Source: Flavobacterium aestivum | GTDB taxonomy: Bacteria; Bacteroidota; Bacteroidia; Flavobacteriales; Flavobacteriaceae | Reading direction: 5' to 3' | NCBI RefSeq assembly: GCF_026870175.2 | Contig: NZ_CP113977.2 | Location: 2,542,001-2,606,000, forward strand | DNA length: 64,000 nucleotides | In this document: positions 60,915 through 64,000 of the stretch, piece by piece | Layout: each line of letters begins with the position of its first letter | How positions within the stretch are numbered: the stretch's first letter is position 1 | Made by a program: the position numbers and the translations under genes | The notes under the pieces: model-generated | What the model was told of the DNA's origin: nothing | Database searches by the model: none | The model's input: only the letters and a program-made list of their open reading frames with translations

Positions 60915-61979
60915 ATGAAAAAGACATATATAAATGGATTAGGTTGCATTTCGGCTCAAAAAACGTTTGATTCTATTTTTTTGGAAGAAGCAGAATTGAA
61001 CGTGAATGATACTATTCTTGCATTAGAGAAGCCTGTTTATAAAGACTTTATTCCACCTGCAGCTATTAGGAGAATGGCAAAAGGTGTCAAAAACGGAATT
61101 GTTGCTTCGACTCTTGCTTTGAGAGAAGCGCAACTTGAAACCGTAGACGCCATTATTACAGGAACAGGAATGGGATGTATAGAAGATTCTGAGAAGTTTT
61201 TGAAAGCCATATTAGATAATGGGGAACAATTCCTGACGCCAACTTCATTCATCCAGTCAACACACAATACTGTAGGAGGACAAATCGCTTTGGGCTTACA
61301 ATGCAAAGCCTATAATTTGACCTATGTAAACGGATCAGTTTCTTTTGAGTCGGCTCTTTTTGATGCCAAAATGATGATTGAAGAAGGAGATGCTTCTAGA
61401 ATATTGGTTGGAGGAATTGATGAAACTGCAGATTATACCATAGCACTATTCAAATTGGCTGGGTTTATAAAAAAAGAAAATCAAAGTCCATATTCTATTC
61501 TAGAGTCAACAACCAATGGAGTTGTTTTTGGAGAGGGAGCTACTTTTTTTGTTTTAGAAAATGAAATAAAAGAGAATACGTTTGCTGAAATTTTGGATAT
61601 AGAAATCTTTAATAAACTGGAAACGGATGAAGTAGAAAATAGAATTACAAATTTTCTAGCTTCAAATGATTTGAAAGTTACAGATATCGATGCTGTTTTG
61701 TTGGGGTATAACGGGGATGTTGATTCTGATTTGTACTATAAAAACCTATCAAATAATACTTTTCTAAACACACCACAAGTATACTACAAACATTTGAGTG
61801 GAGAGTATGATACTGCTTCGGCATTTGGATTATGGCTGGGTGCCAAAATTATCCAGACTCAAAATATTCCCGATATTGTAAAGATAAATGCATTAGAAAG
61901 TCAATCTTATAAAACTGTTCTTCTATACAATCAACGCAACGGAGTTGATCATAGTTTCACTTTAATTTCAAGCTGTTGA
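60915..61979 (+). CDS. Chain-length-factor-like KS homologue without catalytic Cys
   Basis: 354 aa. KS fold is clear in FGEGATFFVLEN, ILVGGIDETADYTI and STHNTVGGQIALGLQCKAYN, but the nucleophile elbow reads YVNGSVSFESAL, with Gly140 where the Cys would be, and the first catalytic His region is YNGDVDSD. So it lacks condensing activity and fits the role of a chain length factor for the KS immediately upstream. Stop overlaps the TTG start of the next gene. Confidence 0.85.
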   Translation: MKKTYINGLGCISAQKTFDSIFLEEAELNVNDTILALEKPVYKDFIPPAAIRRMAKGVKNGIVASTLALREAQLETVDAIITGTGMGCIEDSEKFLKAILDNGEQFLTPTSFIQSTHNTVGGQIALGLQCKAYNLTYVNGSVSFESALFDAKMMIEEGDASRILVGGIDETADYTIALFKLAGFIKKENQSPYSILESTTNGVVFGEGATFFVLENEIKENTFAEILDIEIFNKLETDEVENRITNFLASNDLKVTDIDAVLLGYNGDVDSDLYYKNLSNNTFLNTPQVYYKHLSGEYDTASAFGLWLGAKIIQTQNIPDIVKINALESQSYKTVLLYNQRNGVDHSFTLISSC

Positions 61980-62749
61980 AGCATAAAATAGCAACATTTT
62001 TTTTTATTTCGGTTCTAACGCTACTCACTCTAGTAAGTTTTTTTGTAGTTGTAGAAATCAAGTATTTTGTGCTGATTGCTATTTTATGGTTTTTAGTTGT
62101 TTTTTGGGGATCAGCTTATATAGCATCCAATTATCATGTAACAGCCTACTGTAACAATCCATTAGAAAAAGAAAAAAAAATTGCCCTTACATTTGATGAT
62201 GGACCGCATGAAATGACAACTCCGGTTTTGGAGATCTTACGGCAGTATAATGCGAAAGCTACTTTTTTTTGCATTGGGAAAAATATTGAATCGCATCCTG
62301 ATATTTTAAAAAAAATAACAGAAGAGGGGCATACCGTAGGGAATCATTCCTATAGTCATTCTCCTTTTTTTGATTTTTATAGAAAAAAGCAAGTCATTAC
62401 CGAAATTGAACAAACAGATGCTTTAATTGAATCAGTTTCAGGAAAGAAACCAATATTATTCAGACCGCCTTATGGGGTAACAAATCCTTCCATCCGAAGA
62501 GCATTAGCGGTTACCAAACACAAAACGATTGGTTGGAATATTAGATCATTAGATGGAGGAACCAAAAATGAGAAATTTATTTTTGGTAGAATTATAAAAA
62601 GAATTAAACCCGGAGGAATCGTACTTTTGCACGATACATCCATCCAGACGGTAAATGTATTAGAACAGTTGTTGTCATTTTTACACAAAAATAATTATAG
62701 AGTTGTTCCTTTAGAAGAACTTCTGAATATAAAAGCTTATGAGGATTAA
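61976..62749 (+). CDS. Polysaccharide deacetylase family protein
   Basis: 257 aa, TTG start overlapping the previous stop. Two hydrophobic segments at 6-45 anchor it to the membrane. NodB domain: LTFDDGPHE (motif 1), HTVGNHSYSHS (motif 2), FRPPYG (motif 3), LLHDTS (motif 5), with the His/Asp zinc ligands. Reaction: removal of acetyl groups from GlcNAc-type polymers in the periplasm. Its place in a pigment operon is unexpected; it may act on cell wall or a cluster product, or be only cotranscribed. Confidence 0.9.
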   Translation: MKHKIATFFFISVLTLLTLVSFFVVVEIKYFVLIAILWFLVVFWGSAYIASNYHVTAYCNNPLEKEKKIALTFDDGPHEMTTPVLEILRQYNAKATFFCIGKNIESHPDILKKITEEGHTVGNHSYSHSPFFDFYRKKQVITEIEQTDALIESVSGKKPILFRPPYGVTNPSIRRALAVTKHKTIGWNIRSLDGGTKNEKFIFGRIIKRIKPGGIVLLHDTSIQTVNVLEQLLSFLHKNNYRVVPLEELLNIKAYED

Positions 62750-63374
62750 ATATTTTCTATTACTGATTTTTTTGAACGTTTCCCTTTTTAAATCTTTGGC
62801 TCAAGAACAAAAAATGAGCGAAAATGAGATTACTGCATTCAAACAATCGGTTGCACAGGTGTCTAAGAAAATCAAGACATTGAGCACTGATTTTGTTCAA
62901 TACAAGCATCTTGATTTTTTATCAAAAGATATTGAAACCTCCGGAAAAATGGTTTTCAAAGAACCCAATTTATTGCTTTGGCAATACAAAAAGCCATACA
63001 GTTATTCCATAGTTTTCAAAAACGGAAAAATACTGATTAATGACGAAGGAAAGAAAAGCTCTGTAGATATTGGAAATAGTAAATTGTTTGGAAAAATAAA
63101 TAAGTTGATTGTGGGGAGTGTAAGCGGAGATTTATTTGATGATAAGGAATTTTCTATTTCATACTTTAAAAACAAAGACCAAAATATCACCAAATTTATT
63201 CCGAAAGATGCAGCTCTTAAAAAGTACATCAAGCAAATCGAATTGACTTTTGATAAAACAGATGCTACCGTTGTTCAGGTTAAATTATTGGAATCATCTG
63301 CAGATTTTACCCGAATTGTATTAAAAAACAAAGTAATCAATGCCAAAGTCGATGAAGCTTCTTTTACGAATTAG
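62739..63374 (+). CDS. LolA-like outer membrane lipoprotein carrier
   Basis: 211 aa, signal peptide 1-21 (KSLAQ). LolA family: ISTDFVQYKHLDFLSKDIETSGKMVFKEPNLLLWQYKKPYSYSIVFKNGKILINDEG, with the typical 'lWqy..P..y' signature. LolA carries lipoproteins across the periplasm; relatives in aryl polyene clusters (ApeG-type) are thought to carry the hydrophobic polyene lipid. Overlaps the deacetylase by 11 bases and the lipoprotein gene by 23-35 bases. Confidence 0.9.
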   Translation: MRIKYFLLLIFLNVSLFKSLAQEQKMSENEITAFKQSVAQVSKKIKTLSTDFVQYKHLDFLSKDIETSGKMVFKEPNLLLWQYKKPYSYSIVFKNGKILINDEGKKSSVDIGNSKLFGKINKLIVGSVSGDLFDDKEFSISYFKNKDQNITKFIPKDAALKKYIKQIELTFDKTDATVVQVKLLESSADFTRIVLKNKVINAKVDEASFTN

Positions 63375-63987
63375 TAGCGTTCTAATTCTTGTTTTTGCGT
63401 CATGTGCCACGAATAATATAGTAAAGGATTATAAAACAGTTCCTTTAGAAAAAAAGACCTTGGAGGTGGCTTATTTCTCTGATCCAACAATTGATTATGT
63501 TTATAAAGCCAATATCTCGGTTTATGGCAATGAGTTAACAGGTATTTTTATTGCTAAGAAAATAAATGACACGACACATAGAGTTGTATTTACCACGGAA
63601 TTTGGAAATAAACTCTTGGATTTTGAAATTTCTGAAACTGATTTCAAAGTCAATTTTATTTTAGAAGAGTTGGATAGAAAAATGCTGATAAACACTTTAG
63701 TAACTGATTTTAGATTGCTTTTGCGAAGTCATTATGACATTATTAACCAATATGAGAATAATGAGAATACAGTTTATGAGGCATTAGATAAGAGTAAAAT
63801 AAATTATCTTTTCATTTCAAAACCATCCAATAAATTAAGTCAAATTGTACATTCTTCTAAAAGAAAAGAAAAAATAAAGCTCTTTTTTACTGCTAAAAAT
63901 AATATTTTTGCTGAAAATATTGTGATTCAGCATCAGAATATAAAGCTAAAAATTGAATTAAATTATTTTAACGAACAAGCTAATTAA
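63352..63987 (+). CDS. Lipoprotein of unknown function
   Basis: 211 aa from the ATG at 63352, chosen because it puts the charged MKLLLRIS right before the hydrophobic core; an in-frame ATG four codons earlier is the alternative. Lipobox VFASC (Cys ~18). The mature part (KKTLEVAYFSDPTIDYVYKANISVYGNELTGIFIAKKINDTTHRVVFTTEFGNKLLDFEISE) is a beta-rich, cystatin-like or LolB-like pattern, which would fit a receiver for the adjacent LolA-like carrier (inference). The next gene begins 6 bases after the stop. Confidence 0.65.
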   Translation: MKLLLRISSVLILVFASCATNNIVKDYKTVPLEKKTLEVAYFSDPTIDYVYKANISVYGNELTGIFIAKKINDTTHRVVFTTEFGNKLLDFEISETDFKVNFILEELDRKMLINTLVTDFRLLLRSHYDIINQYENNENTVYEALDKSKINYLFISKPSNKLSQIVHSSKRKEKIKLFFTAKNNIFAENIVIQHQNIKLKIELNYFNEQAN

Positions 63988-63992
63988 CCATT

Positions 63993-64000
63993 ATGGAATG
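63993..64000 (+). CDS. Start of a further gene, cut by window end
   Basis: An ATG 6 bases after the lipoprotein stop, followed by only five bases. The tight spacing used throughout this operon makes it a likely start of the next cluster gene, perhaps the exporter or ligase not seen here; the product cannot be read. Confidence 0.35.

Noticed and set aside
47374..61979. Primary fatty acid synthesis operon
   Set aside because: TAL, DarA/DarB, paired degenerate KSs, two dehydratases and an exporter are not part of the housekeeping pathway.

Overview
The window is AT-rich by eye, densely coded on both strands, and almost certainly comes from a Flavobacteriaceae chromosome, most likely Flavobacterium. 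The evidence is the many Bacteroidetes-type domains (DUF3667, DUF4202, DUF4494, DUF4256, DUF4287, BtrH-N), promoters of the form TTG-N18-20-TAnnTTTG, and a flexirubin-type pigment cluster with a tyrosine ammonia-lyase and DarA/DarB. I saw no rRNA, tRNA, CRISPR array, transposase or phage gene.

Layout. 1-3.0 kb: an alkylation-repair group (Ada-type AraC/methyltransferase cut by the window start, alpha/beta hydrolase, 2OG-Fe(II) oxygenase, small Ada zinc-domain protein, AlkB). 3.1-6.9 kb: an atypical SDR, an alginate-export-type porin and two exported proteins of unknown role. 6.9-13.5 kb, minus strand: PAS histidine kinase, M28 peptidase, DUF3667 membrane protein, dienelactone-hydrolase-like protein, S45 acylase. 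13.5-16.9 kb: heptamer tandem repeat, then an Lrp/AsnC regulator divergent from ornithine aminotransferase and an arginase-family enzyme (arginine to glutamate semialdehyde), ending in a large inverted repeat and a terminator. 17-19.4 kb: an orphan SUMT (cobA) and a second M28 peptidase.

19.4-28 kb: small stress and housekeeping genes (VOC, four SRPBCC proteins, MarR, EVE, GlxA-type AraC, CPBP protease, AraC, DinB, DUF4202). 28.5-31.7 kb: katG, DUF1398 and a thioesterase. 32-35.2 kb: exported or lipoprotein genes of unknown role plus an SGNH hydrolase. 35.2-43.3 kb: a second GlxA regulator divergent from a VOC-VOC-DoxX-DUF4287 operon, then GNAT, a degenerate FGE-like protein paired with a BtrH-domain protein, OsmC, DUF4494, DUF4256 and an exported protein.

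44.2 kb to the right edge: the flexirubin (aryl polyene-dialkylresorcinol) cluster. A halogenase/monooxygenase-like flavoprotein lies divergent from a long plus-strand operon. TAL makes 4-coumarate, the likely polyene starter. Ketosynthases, degenerate KS/CLF-like partners, two ACPs, FabG and an unequal pair of hotdog dehydratases extend it. DarB and DarA make the dialkylresorcinol. An LpxL-like acyltransferase and a BtrH-type cysteine acyltransferase are the candidates for joining the halves. An ABC-2 transporter, LolA and a lipoprotein suggest delivery to the outer membrane. The cluster runs past the right edge: no coumarate-activating ligase or MMPL-type exporter is visible here.
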